Below are positions 7,597 through 14,718 of a stretch of DNA of 17,372 nucleotides, in pieces (positions within the stretch are counted from its first letter, which is position 1; each line of letters opens with the position of its first letter). Both the position numbers and the translations under genes were made by a program. Origin of the DNA: RUG13615 sp040307715 (GTDB lineage: Bacteria > Bacillota > Clostridia > Peptostreptococcales > Anaerovoracaceae); contig JAWRJC010000136.1 in NCBI GenBank assembly GCA_040307715.1, forward strand, positions 1 through 17,372. The letters are read 5' to 3'. The notes beneath the pieces are model-generated. The model did not search any database, was not told where the DNA came from, and was given only the letters and a program-made list of their open reading frames with translations.

Positions 7597-7624
7597 TTGT
7601 CAGGTGTAATTTAATCGCAATAAT
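7597..7624 (+). promoter_or_regulatory. Possible promoter for the DUF6273 gene
   Basis: TTGTCA (7597-7602) and AATAAT (7619-7624) are spaced by 16 bases and each differs from consensus at one position. The transcript would start only a few bases before the GAGGG ribosome binding site, a very short leader, so this is a tentative call. Confidence 0.35.
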
Positions 7625-7644
7625 TATTATTGAGGGTTAAGGAA

Positions 7645-8334
7645 ATGAATAAGAAGGGTTTAACAGTACTGGTCGTTGTGATAGCGCTAATCTTATCATT
7701 CCCACTTAACGCAACAGCAACTGAATCAGAAAACCAGGAAATAGTCATGGGTTCAGCACCACTGGTCGAGGGCAATTATGTCTATTATCTTCAAAAGGCT
7801 AATAATGGTAATAACGAGCCAGTTTTATGGAGGATTCTAGGCGATGCAAACGATGGTACTGCAAATGCTAAACTTTTGATTTCAGATGAAGTGCAGGGAA
7901 CAACTAGTTTTGCTAACGATAACGCATGGCAGGGAAGCAGAGCGCAACAATGGTGTGCGAGTTATTATAGCAATTCTGTCGGCACTGAGTTAGAGAAGGC
8001 GCAAATACTTGAAACTTCTAAGACGGATAACTCTTATTCTAGCTTTAGCACTTCAAGCTTGTCCAATGAAAAGATGTTTTTCCTTTCGGCAGAGGAGGTT
8101 GAAACGTATTTCCCGTCTAATGAATCCATGGTTGCGTATCACTATGTTGAAGGAATTAAGATAGGAATCGCATGGTGGCTGAGATCGCCAGTTTCGTCAT
8201 CAAATAAGCCCAGAGCGGGTATAGCTAGTGAGCGTGGCGTCGATTATTCTGTTGTGACGTCAAACTATGGTGCTCGCCCAGCATTCAATTTGAATTTAAA
8301 CGCCGTGCTTTTCACATCATCTATTCATCAATAA
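7645..8334 (+). CDS. Secreted DUF6273-domain protein
   Basis: I start this at ATG 7645, eight bases after GAGGG (7632-7636), rather than at the in-frame TTG at 7630. The 229-residue product opens with a signal peptide: MNKK, a hydrophobic core to about residue 18, then a likely cut near NATA/TES. The mature part matches the DUF6273 pattern seen in surface proteins of gut Firmicutes: EPVLWRILGD, a LLISDEV strand, FFLSAEEVETYF, then AWWLRSPVS and GARPAFNLNLNAVLFTSS at the end. DUF6273 has no known activity. Homologues usually continue past this point with repeats or other domains, whereas this one stops three residues after LFTSS, next to a nuclease fragment. It is markedly AT-rich compared with the SIMPL gene. 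Confidence 0.75.
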   Translation: MNKKGLTVLVVVIALILSFPLNATATESENQEIVMGSAPLVEGNYVYYLQKANNGNNEPVLWRILGDANDGTANAKLLISDEVQGTTSFANDNAWQGSRAQQWCASYYSNSVGTELEKAQILETSKTDNSYSSFSTSSLSNEKMFFLSAEEVETYFPSNESMVAYHYVEGIKIGIAWWLRSPVSSSNKPRAGIASERGVDYSVVTSNYGARPAFNLNLNAVLFTSSIHQ

Positions 8335-9185
8335 AAAAAGCGGATGCTTTCAATTATTTGCGCGATCAGTGGTCGAAACTTGAGGATCCTGTAACTATTA
8401 TTGAGAAGCTATCGGAGCATCAGGATACTTATTTGGATCTGGTTTATGGTACGGATCTCTCTCAATGTGATCCGGTTATTAAAGAAGCGTTGCTGAAATT
8501 GTCGCGCATGCAAACACCTACATCAGTCTATCCTTTCTTACTGCAAGTTGTTAAAGCGAATAAAGAGAGCACCTTAGGAGTGAATAACACTAAGGGGATT
8601 TTGGACCGAATTGAGTCATTTTTAGTAAGACGGTCGGTATGTGGTTATGAGCCAACGGGATTGCATGCGCTATTTAAGAGTCTCTGGGGAGAGTGCGAGT
8701 CTGACTATAGTGTACAAAATATCGTCAATTGTATTCGGCAGCATCGAACTGTTAAATGGCCTGATGATAATGAGTTCGTCGATAATATTAAACACAGCCC
8801 ATTATATGGTTCGCGAATAACACCATATCTGTTAGCTGAATGGAATGGATATCTAGGTGGTGATATTCCAAATCTGGATAAACAACAGATTGAGCATGTT
8901 TTACCAGAAACGCCGGAAGCTAATTCTCAGTGGCTAGTAGATTGGACGAAAAAAGAGCATAGTGAGCTTAAAGATTGCCTCGCAAATCTCTTACCCATTT
9001 CAGGCACTCTGAATGCATCAATTCAGAACGCTGAATATGAAGTTAAAAGAGTGCGATACGATGCGGATTCGGCACTAAAAGCACCTAGAACGTTCGCAAA
9101 ACAGTATTCAAATTGGACGCCAAAGGAGTTCACTCACCGGGCAGATGAATTGGCTAAGTGGGCTCTTGATCGTTGGAAATATTAA
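8334..9185 (+). pseudogene. 5'-truncated DUF262/DUF1524 (GmrSD-like) restriction protein, HNH half only
   Basis: A 275-codon frame can start at TTG 8358, but no ribosome binding site precedes it, and the same frame stays open leftwards to 8232, inside the DUF6273 gene. The C-terminal half is a recognisable DUF1524 HNH nuclease domain: IEHVLPETP with likely catalytic His180 (counted from the TTG), then NLLPIS, LNASIQN and KRVRY, and a final WTPKEFTHRADELAKWAL segment typical of the family tail. Full GmrSD-type proteins begin with a DUF262 NTP-binding domain that gates cutting of modified phage DNA; that half is absent here. I infer loss by deletion or recombination at about 8316-8345. Expression of the remnant is possible by coupling but uncertain. 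The next gene, a SEFIR effector, lies 21 bases on. Confidence 0.65.
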
Positions 9186-9206
9186 TAATCTGGAGCTGAG
9201 GCTTGT

Positions 9207-10631
9207 ATGAAAAAACAAATTGATAACCCGAAAGTGTTTATTTCCTATGCTTGGAGCAGCAAGGATTACCAAAATAGAGTATTAGCTTTTGCCAATTCTC
9301 TGATGAGTGACGGTATTGATGTGATTCTTGATAAATGGTCATTGCAAGAAGGAAATAATACCTTCGCGTTTATGGAGAAATCAGTAACGGATGATTCGGT
9401 TACTAACGTTTTAATACTTTTAGACCCAGTCTATGAACAAAAGGCCAATAACCACGAGGGTGGAGTAGGCACAGAGACGCAGATTATTTCGCCAGAGATC
9501 TATACCAAGACTGATCAAACAAAGTTTCTACCGATCGTATTTGAGAAACACCCTGATGGGAAGATTCCAAAGCCCGCATTTTTAAGTGGGACATACCACT
9601 TTGATTTAAGCGATGAGGATACTTTTGATGAGGAATACATGCGCCTGATCAGATCGTTATACGGAGTTGAGACTTATAGGAAACCTGAACTGGGGGTTAA
9701 ACCAAAATGGGTGGATTTATCGGAAAACAGTATCGAATACAAACAATTGTCTAGGTACCAGTATATTAAAAAAGCGTCTAATCAGAATGATCGAGAAATA
9801 TATTTTAAAACCGCAATTAAAGAATTGATACAGCGACTTGTGGCATTTGATTTCAAGCAAAATGAATCGTTGAAAATGTACGAGGAAATATCACCACTTC
9901 GCGCAGACCTTTTGTCATTACTCAAATTAATACCATATGTTCAAAACTGTGTAGAAACGGTCTCAGATGCATTTGAAGAAGGGCATATGCATCTTTCTCC
10001 AGATAATAGTTTGGCGTCTATTACGAAGAAAACGCTAATACATGAACTCTTTATTTATTTAGTAATTATATGTTACAAGGGGGATTTGTTTGCAGAATTA
10101 GGGCAATTGTTAAATCGCTCTTACTATACTGGAACATATGGGCACGAAATGACAACGTTTTGCCTGTTCTATTGCAATAATCAGATGCTAGATCAATCCG
10201 TTAACAAACGCGATGGAAAACACTATCTTTCTGGTACTGCAAACTATTGGATGGAAACGATCGATATCGATATCTGCAGTAAATACGAGTTTGTATTTGC
10301 AGATTTGATTTGTTACAATGCATCGATCTTCTTGCATAATAATTATTCGGATTGGTATTGGTTCCCGATTACTTATGTTTATATGACGAATGAATACGAA
10401 TCGCTAATTAAGAAATTTGCAATGCAATTGCAATCAAAAGCGAAAGCAACTAAAGCTGCTTTGATATTTGGATTTGATGATTGTGAGTCATTCAAAAGGG
10501 GAATTGCTGCAATTGAAAAAGGGGAAAAAGAGCAACATGGCCTAGAAGGTGTCAGGTACATGAATTCGTTTGAATCCCCTCATATGCTCTTTCAGTTCAT
10601 TGAAGCAGATGCTATTGCAAGTCAAAGATAA
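9207..10631 (+). CDS. SEFIR (TIR-like) domain protein, probable defence effector
   Basis: Residues about 8-155 of this 474-residue protein form a SEFIR domain, the TIR relative found in eukaryotic IL-17 signalling and in bacterial immune proteins. Landmarks are KVFISYAWSS (9-18), DGIDVILDKWSLQEGNN (35-51), a VLILLDPVY strand (68-76), KANNHEGGVGTETQII (79-94) and KFLPIVF (106-112). Glu90 in TETQII is where TIR-type NAD hydrolases carry their catalytic glutamate. Residues about 215-474 are a helical, aromatic-rich region I do not recognise; by analogy it would sense infection. No signal peptide or clear membrane helix is seen. Two weak sites, GGAG and GAGG, precede the ATG. AT-rich and downstream of a broken restriction gene, it looks horizontally acquired. 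NAD depletion is inference from the family. Confidence 0.8.
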   Translation: MKKQIDNPKVFISYAWSSKDYQNRVLAFANSLMSDGIDVILDKWSLQEGNNTFAFMEKSVTDDSVTNVLILLDPVYEQKANNHEGGVGTETQIISPEIYTKTDQTKFLPIVFEKHPDGKIPKPAFLSGTYHFDLSDEDTFDEEYMRLIRSLYGVETYRKPELGVKPKWVDLSENSIEYKQLSRYQYIKKASNQNDREIYFKTAIKELIQRLVAFDFKQNESLKMYEEISPLRADLLSLLKLIPYVQNCVETVSDAFEEGHMHLSPDNSLASITKKTLIHELFIYLVIICYKGDLFAELGQLLNRSYYTGTYGHEMTTFCLFYCNNQMLDQSVNKRDGKHYLSGTANYWMETIDIDICSKYEFVFADLICYNASIFLHNNYSDWYWFPITYVYMTNEYESLIKKFAMQLQSKAKATKAALIFGFDDCESFKRGIAAIEKGEKEQHGLEGVRYMNSFESPHMLFQFIEADAIASQR

Positions 10632-10653
10632 TATGCGTTTCAGAATTTCACTT

Positions 10654-10669
10654 GTCACCCTATTAAAGA
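10654..10669 (+). repeat. Right direct repeat bordering the AT-rich island
   Basis: GTCACCCTATTAAAGA pairs with the left copy at 7579-7593. It lies just before the GC-rich Nudix gene, where composition returns to the chromosomal type. It also provides the left arm of the hairpin at 10656-10675. Confidence 0.45.
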
Positions 10670-10675
10670 AGGGTG
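10656..10675. promoter_or_regulatory. Hairpin between SEFIR and Nudix genes
   Basis: CACCCT (10656-10661) and AGGGTG (10670-10675) are perfect complements with an eight-base loop. No T-run follows, so termination would be weak; an operator or transcript-stabilising role is equally possible. Confidence 0.4.
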
Positions 10676-10700
10676 CACGTGATAATAAGGATAAATTATA

Positions 10701-11528
10701 ATGAGTTATGAACTAACCACAAAAGAATACACCACTTTTGAGTCCGCAGGGCGATTCCTGCGCCTTATACCGGACACGGAGAAGATGCTGCGCATCGCGG
10801 AAGAGGTCGTCGCAAACTGGCACCTGGAGCGCGAGTTGGAATTCGAGTGCGTGGCTCAGTCCGACGGCGGGATCGATGCCAGAGATACGAAGGAATTCTG
10901 TGCGTGGCGCATCCCGGCGCATGCGGTCGTGTTTGACGGCGGCAAGGCGGTCGGCATCTATTCGCAGGAGCATCTGTTCCTGTTTGACGATGACAAGTCG
11001 CGGACGCTGTGCCGCGAGTACGACCAGGGCTATGTCGGCGGCTGGGGCAATGTCACCTATACGGAAGAGTACACCCTGATGAAGGGCCCGGCGCCGGAAG
11101 AGGCGAAGGAGATGCTGGATGTCGTCGCGGCGGTCATCGTGGACGGGGATAGGTTCTACCTGACGCAGCGCGGTTACGGCAATTACAAGGGGCTTTGGGA
11201 GTTCCCCGGCGGAAAGGTGGAGCCCGGCGAGACATACGAGCAGGCACTGGTGCGGGAGATCCGGGAAGAGCTCGGGATCAGGATCCGGGTGGAAAGACAC
11301 CTCATCACGACCTGCCACATCTACGAGGAGTACGGCGTCCTGCTGAACGCTTACCTCTGCTTCATTGAGGAGGGCGAGCCGACGCTCAAGGAGCACCAGG
11401 CGGCGCAGTGGCTCACGATCGACGGCAAGGGCGATCTCAGGTGGCTGCCCAATGCCCTCGGGGTGCTCGAGGAGCTGCGCAACCAGTGGTGGAAGATACA
11501 AAGAAACTTGCGGAAAGAAGGAGACTAG
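10701..11528 (+). CDS. Nudix hydrolase (MutT-like) with an extra N-terminal domain
   Basis: Residues about 137-255 of this 275-residue protein form a Nudix domain with a complete box: Gly171, Glu177, Arg185, Glu186, Glu189, Glu190 and Gly192 fit GX5EX7REUXEEXGU. The flanking QRGYGNYKGLWEFPGG and the later AAQWL resemble MutT/8-oxo-dGTP diphosphatases that cleanse oxidised nucleotides; other nucleoside diphosphate substrates are possible. The first 135 residues form a separate domain I cannot name, containing SAGRFLRLIPDTEKML and an acidic-aromatic stretch. AAGGA (10687-10691) lies nine bases before the ATG. The first dozen codons are AT-rich, so the island border is close to this start. It heads a five-gene operon; the next gene begins three bases after its stop. 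Confidence 0.85.
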   Translation: MSYELTTKEYTTFESAGRFLRLIPDTEKMLRIAEEVVANWHLERELEFECVAQSDGGIDARDTKEFCAWRIPAHAVVFDGGKAVGIYSQEHLFLFDDDKSRTLCREYDQGYVGGWGNVTYTEEYTLMKGPAPEEAKEMLDVVAAVIVDGDRFYLTQRGYGNYKGLWEFPGGKVEPGETYEQALVREIREELGIRIRVERHLITTCHIYEEYGVLLNAYLCFIEEGEPTLKEHQAAQWLTIDGKGDLRWLPNALGVLEELRNQWWKIQRNLRKEGD

Positions 11529-11531
11529 AAC

Positions 11532-12110
11532 ATGAGCACACTATATGACATGCTGGGCATCCGGCAGTTCGGCAACCACGACGAGATCGAGCACGCGTTC
11601 ACGAACAAGATCGCATCGTTCGGCAACAAGACCGGCAAGCTGGCTGCGGCGGACCAGAGCATGGTGGATGCGGCTGCGGCGTACGCGGTCCTGAGAGACC
11701 CCGGCAACAAAGCGGAATACGACCGGATGCTGCAGTCCGGCAGGCAGGTCATGTACAACCAGCAGGTGTTAGGACAGGCAGGAAGACAGTGCGCCGCGGT
11801 GATCGACCAGGCGAACGCGGGTCTTCGGCAGCTCACCACGACGAAAGATATCCTCATCGGCCTTCTGATCCTGCTCCTCGGCGTGGGCATCACCGGCGGG
11901 TCGTACCTGCTCGCGGTCGCGCGCGGGGGCGGCACATACGTTATCAGTTACGGTCTCATCATCGCCGGCTGCATCGGATTTTTCGGGCAGCTCTTCAAAG
12001 CGATGAAGGGACGCGGCAAGGGCAAGCAGATCAAAGCGGCCATGTGGGAACAGCTGCGCACGGGGCAATTCCTCCCCGGTCAGCTGTCGGATGTGATCCG
12101 GGTACAGTAG
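11532..12110 (+). CDS. Membrane protein with a degenerate J-like domain
   Basis: This 192-residue protein begins with TLYDMLGI and ends its first domain with AYAVLRDPGNKAEYDRML (about 50-67), the first and last helices of a DnaJ J domain. The HPD tripeptide that activates DnaK is missing; the corresponding loop reads FGNKTGK. It is therefore unlikely to be a working Hsp70 co-chaperone and may only keep the fold as a docking module. Two hydrophobic helices follow (about 107-129 and 135-156), with a basic loop RGKGKQIKAA after them. The start has AGAAGGAG upstream, inside the end of the Nudix gene. The small membrane protein after it starts two bases past its stop, so the two may form a complex. 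Confidence 0.7.
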   Translation: MSTLYDMLGIRQFGNHDEIEHAFTNKIASFGNKTGKLAAADQSMVDAAAAYAVLRDPGNKAEYDRMLQSGRQVMYNQQVLGQAGRQCAAVIDQANAGLRQLTTTKDILIGLLILLLGVGITGGSYLLAVARGGGTYVISYGLIIAGCIGFFGQLFKAMKGRGKGKQIKAAMWEQLRTGQFLPGQLSDVIRVQ

Positions 12111-12112
12111 AT

Positions 12113-12340
12113 ATGAAAAACAAGATCTCAGCCGTCGCGAATATCGTGCTTCCGTTCCTTCTCGCTTTCGTGGCATTGCTCGCGGCGGTGAAGAGCGAGT
12201 TCAGGTTCACGGCCTTTAAAGCGATTGCCGGTGAGCACACGGCGCTGCTGCTTACGAAGGGCGTGTTTCTCCTGATCGCGGGGATGCTCCTTGTCCTTGG
12301 CGTTGTGAGTATCAAAAGAGCGCTGGATGCGCGGAAATAA
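12113..12340 (+). CDS. Small two-helix membrane protein
   Basis: This 75-residue protein has two hydrophobic segments (about 8-26 and 45-66) joined by a short polar loop, and ends with a basic tail IKRALDARK. I recognise no family. The ATG lies two bases after the stop of the J-like gene and the frame is closed by TAA at 12338-12340. The open frame extends further left but would overlap the J-like gene almost entirely, so I keep the short start. Tight spacing suggests joint function with the J-like membrane protein. Confidence 0.6.
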   Translation: MKNKISAVANIVLPFLLAFVALLAAVKSEFRFTAFKAIAGEHTALLLTKGVFLLIAGMLLVLGVVSIKRALDARK

Positions 12341-12342
12341 GC

Positions 12343-12347
12343 GGAGG
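12343..12347 (+). promoter_or_regulatory. Ribosome binding site that fixes the Sir2 start
   Basis: GGAGG lies six bases before ATG 12354. It favours this start over the in-frame ATG at 12327, which would overlap the preceding gene and has no such site. Confidence 0.7.
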
Positions 12348-12353
12348 TACGGG

Positions 12354-13079
12354 ATGGACAGTGCGGCAAAACTCCAGCAGGCGATCGATTCGCACAAGCG
12401 CGTCGTCTTCTTCGGCGGGGCGGGGGTCTCGACAGAGAGCGGGATCCCGGATTACCGCGGCAAGGACGGCACGGATAAAGAAGGTCCGGATGAAGAGGGG
12501 TACACGCCGGAAGAGCGGCGCTATCACGACTACTTCCTGACGCATCCGGAGAAGTTCCACGACGAGTTCATCGTGCGCTTTAACGCGCTCTCGGCGGTCG
12601 AGCCGAACGCGACCCACTACAAACTCGCGGAGCTCGAGCGTGCGGGCAAGCTCCGGGCGGTCATCACGCAGAACATCGACGGCCTGCACCACCGGGGCGG
12701 CAGCGATTACGTCATCGAACTGCACGGCAACATGCGAACCTGCCACTGCGAGCGGTGCGGGCAGTCTTTCCCCATCGCGCGGTTTATCGAGGGCGGTGTG
12801 CACTGCGACTGCGGCGGGCTGATCCGGCCGGATATCGTGATGTTCGGGGAGAGCCTGGATGACAACGCCATCCGCGCGGCGGTCACGGAGATCGCGAATG
12901 CCGATATGTTGATCATCGCGGGCACCTCGCTGGCGGTGTACCCGGCGGCCGGTCTTGTGGACTACTTCCGCGGGGACTGCCTCGTGCTGATGGACCGGCA
13001 GAAAACGCCGCGCGATAATGCGGCGGATATCCTCATCCGCGAGCCGATCGCGGAGGTGTTCAAACAGATCAAAGCGTAA
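12354..13079 (+). CDS. NAD-dependent protein deacylase, Sir2 family
   Basis: This 241-residue sirtuin removes acyl groups from lysines using NAD. Its NAD-binding motifs are GAGVSTESGIPDYR (22-35) and TQNIDGLH (105-112); the catalytic base is His124 in ELHGN. A zinc site is formed by Cys132, Cys135, Cys151 and Cys153, with an extra Cys130. GTSLAVYPAAGLV (190-202) is the usual C-terminal cofactor segment. The YHDYFL-HPEKFHD region (57-70) lacks the Tyr and Arg pair that marks CobB-type desuccinylases as far as I can see, so deacetylation is the default guess. It sits in the middle of the operon, 13 bases after the small membrane gene and 14 before glutaminase. The length is normal for bacterial sirtuins. 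Confidence 0.92.
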   Translation: MDSAAKLQQAIDSHKRVVFFGGAGVSTESGIPDYRGKDGTDKEGPDEEGYTPEERRYHDYFLTHPEKFHDEFIVRFNALSAVEPNATHYKLAELERAGKLRAVITQNIDGLHHRGGSDYVIELHGNMRTCHCERCGQSFPIARFIEGGVHCDCGGLIRPDIVMFGESLDDNAIRAAVTEIANADMLIIAGTSLAVYPAAGLVDYFRGDCLVLMDRQKTPRDNAADILIREPIAEVFKQIKA

Positions 13080-13093
13080 AGAAGGAGGCAATC

Positions 13094-14161
13094 ATGCCAA
13101 GACAGAAAGTAACCAGGATCTTAGAACAAGCGTATGAACGCGGTCTCGCGGCGGCGGCCCACGGGCAGGTCGCGACGTACATCCCGGAGCTGGGCAAGGC
13201 CAACCCGCTCGACCTGGGCATCAGTCTGTGCCTGCCGGACGGGACGCGGTACGAGATCGGCGATGTGGAGAAGAGATTTACCATCCAGTCGATCAGCAAG
13301 GTCATTTTGCTGGGGTGCGCGATCGACCGCTGCGGTGCCAAGGCGGTCTTCAGCAAGGTCGGCATGGAGCCTTCGGGCGAGGCGTTCAACTCCCTCGTGG
13401 AGCTCGACCTGCGCACGAGCCGCCCGCTCAATCCGATGATCAACTCTGGCGCCATCACGGTGGCGAGCCTGCTCAAGGAAGTGATGAGCTTCGACGAATT
13501 CATGGAGATCACGCGCAAGGTGTGCAACGACCCGGACATCGCTTTCAATGAGGCGGTGTACCGGTCGGAGATGGAGCATCTTTCTCGCAATCGCTCTATC
13601 GGCTACCTCCTCGAGTCCAAGGGCATCATCACGACCGGCGTCGAGGAGAGCCTCGACTTCTACACGCGGATGTGTTCGATGAACGTTACGGCGCGCAGTC
13701 TCGCGAATCTCGGCGTCACGCTGGCGATGGACGGGGTGGAGCCGTTCACCGGCGAGCAGCTTCTCCCGGTGCGCACCTGTGAGATCGTCAAGACGATCAT
13801 GCTCACCTGCGGGATGTACGACAGCAGCGGCGAGTTCGCGGTCTTCGTCGGTATCCCCACGAAGTCCGGGGTCGGCGGAGGTCTGCTGTCCGCGGCGGAC
13901 GACCGCATCGGGATCGGTGTGTATGGGCCCTCACTCGACGAGAAGGGCAACTGCATCGCCGGGCGCCCGGTCCTCGAACTGCTCTCCGAAGAACTCGAAC
14001 TCCACATCTTCGACAAGGCGGACGTCATGGACGAGATCCGCAAGGCCGAAGAGCGGGAGCGCGCGCGGAGCGAGCGGGGCAATGTCAGCGTCCGCAGCCT
14101 CCGTCACAAAGGCGCCCGGACTTTCATGCCGTTCAACGTGAAGGACACCGGCAAAGACTGA
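13094..14161 (+). CDS. glsA: Glutaminase
   Basis: This enzyme hydrolyses glutamine to glutamate and ammonia. It belongs to the serine-dependent beta-lactamase-like glutaminase family: the SxxK motif is SISK (66-69), followed by the family landmarks NPMINSGAI (113-121), NRSIGYLLES (166-175), TCGMYDSSGEFA (238-249) and KSGVGGGLLSA (257-267). At 355 residues it is about 45 longer than the common form; the extra C-terminal tail is charged (EIRKAEERERARSERG) and then basic. AAGGAGG lies five bases before the ATG. It is the last gene of the operon and is followed by a strong terminator. Glutaminase can feed acid resistance as well as nitrogen metabolism; nothing here decides between them. Confidence 0.94.
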   Translation: MPRQKVTRILEQAYERGLAAAAHGQVATYIPELGKANPLDLGISLCLPDGTRYEIGDVEKRFTIQSISKVILLGCAIDRCGAKAVFSKVGMEPSGEAFNSLVELDLRTSRPLNPMINSGAITVASLLKEVMSFDEFMEITRKVCNDPDIAFNEAVYRSEMEHLSRNRSIGYLLESKGIITTGVEESLDFYTRMCSMNVTARSLANLGVTLAMDGVEPFTGEQLLPVRTCEIVKTIMLTCGMYDSSGEFAVFVGIPTKSGVGGGLLSAADDRIGIGVYGPSLDEKGNCIAGRPVLELLSEELELHIFDKADVMDEIRKAEERERARSERGNVSVRSLRHKGARTFMPFNVKDTGKD

Positions 14162-14202
14162 TCCGCAGTCCGGCGGCGGCCTATTCTATAAGAAGATCCA
14201 TA

Positions 14203-14245
14203 CAGCGGTGCAGGCCCTCTCATAGCCTGCCCGCTGTTGTTTTTT
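14203..14245 (+). terminator. Strong intrinsic terminator after glutaminase
   Basis: CAGCGG (14203-14208) and CAGGC (14211-14215) pair with GCCTG (14225-14229) and CCGCTG (14231-14236), followed by a T-rich run to 14245. It closes the operon that begins at 10701. Confidence 0.9.
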
Positions 14246-14279
14246 GCCGTAGCTATGCCGCCGCGGTGGTTTTGTCGCC

Positions 14280-14386
14280 GGAAGTCCCGCCGGCGCTGCT
14301 GGGAAGTCCCGCTGGCGCTGCTAGGAAGTCTCGCGGCGCTGCCAGGAAGCCCCGCCGGCGCTGCTATGAGTCCCGCCGGCGCTGCC
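14280..14386. repeat. Five tandem repeats of about 22 bp
   Basis: Units start at 14280, 14302, 14324, 14345 and 14367 and share GGAAGTCCCGCCGGCGCTGC with a few substitutions; the third is one base shorter. GCCGGCGC inside each unit is nearly self-complementary. There are no spacers, so this is not a CRISPR array. Confidence 0.75.
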
Positions 14387-14417
14387 TTTTGGTGAATCGA
14401 TCAAAAGAGATGGAATC

Positions 14418-14507
14418 ACCGAAAATTTTCAACGTTTTTGCGGCATTGGACCGAAAGAAACGCCATTTTCGCTGATCAACGGTCGAGAACCGTTGAAATT
14501 TTTCGGT
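14418..14507. repeat. Long imperfect inverted repeat with nested hairpin
   Basis: ACCGAAAATTTTCAACG (14418-14434) is the reverse complement of 14491-14507 with one mismatch, across 56 bases. Inside it, CAACGGT (14477-14483) pairs exactly with ACCGTTG (14489-14495) around a five-base loop. The two pairings compete for 14491-14495. It may be part of a structured RNA or a small palindromic element. Confidence 0.6.
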
Positions 14508-14535
14508 AAAACGAACGAAAAACGCGAAATCACGT

Positions 14536-14583
14536 AAAGCGGCGGCGCGGGCAGGCTGGGGGAGGGCCTGCTGCGCCGCTTTT
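14536..14583 (+). terminator. Strong GC-rich hairpin terminator
   Basis: AAAGCGGCG (14536-14544) and GCAGGC (14551-14556) pair with GCCTGC (14566-14571) and CGCCGCTTT (14574-14582), with a T-rich tail. It could also act on minus-strand transcripts because of the A-run at its left edge. Confidence 0.8.
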
Positions 14584-14718
14584 GTGTTCTTTGCAGCGCT
14601 TGAAACAACTGGACAGCGACATGAAATACAACTAATAATTGTCGGTCGATTCCCTGTACATTTCAGTTGAAAATTTTTTCCTGCCAGGTTGCCAAATGAT
14701 TTAAATTCCGAATCTTCA

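Larger units (their letters stand above)
14390..14585 (+). ncRNA. Possible small RNA ending at an orphan terminator
   Basis: A strong terminator at 14536-14583 has no gene ahead of it, because glutaminase already has its own at 14203-14245. The stretch between them carries extensive potential secondary structure. No convincing promoter is visible, so the 5' end is a guess, and the terminator may only be a backup for read-through. Confidence 0.3.

Noticed and set aside
11789..12112. Upstream extension of the small membrane gene
   Set aside because: It would overlap the J-like gene in another frame with Arg/His-rich composition; the ATG at 12113 is well placed.
12327..12353. Earlier in-frame ATG for the Sir2 gene
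   Set aside because: It overlaps the previous gene and lacks a ribosome binding site, while GGAGG is ideally placed for ATG 12354.
14266..14475. 69-codon plus-strand frame over the 22-bp repeats
   Set aside because: Its sequence is set by the repeat and has no usable ribosome binding site.
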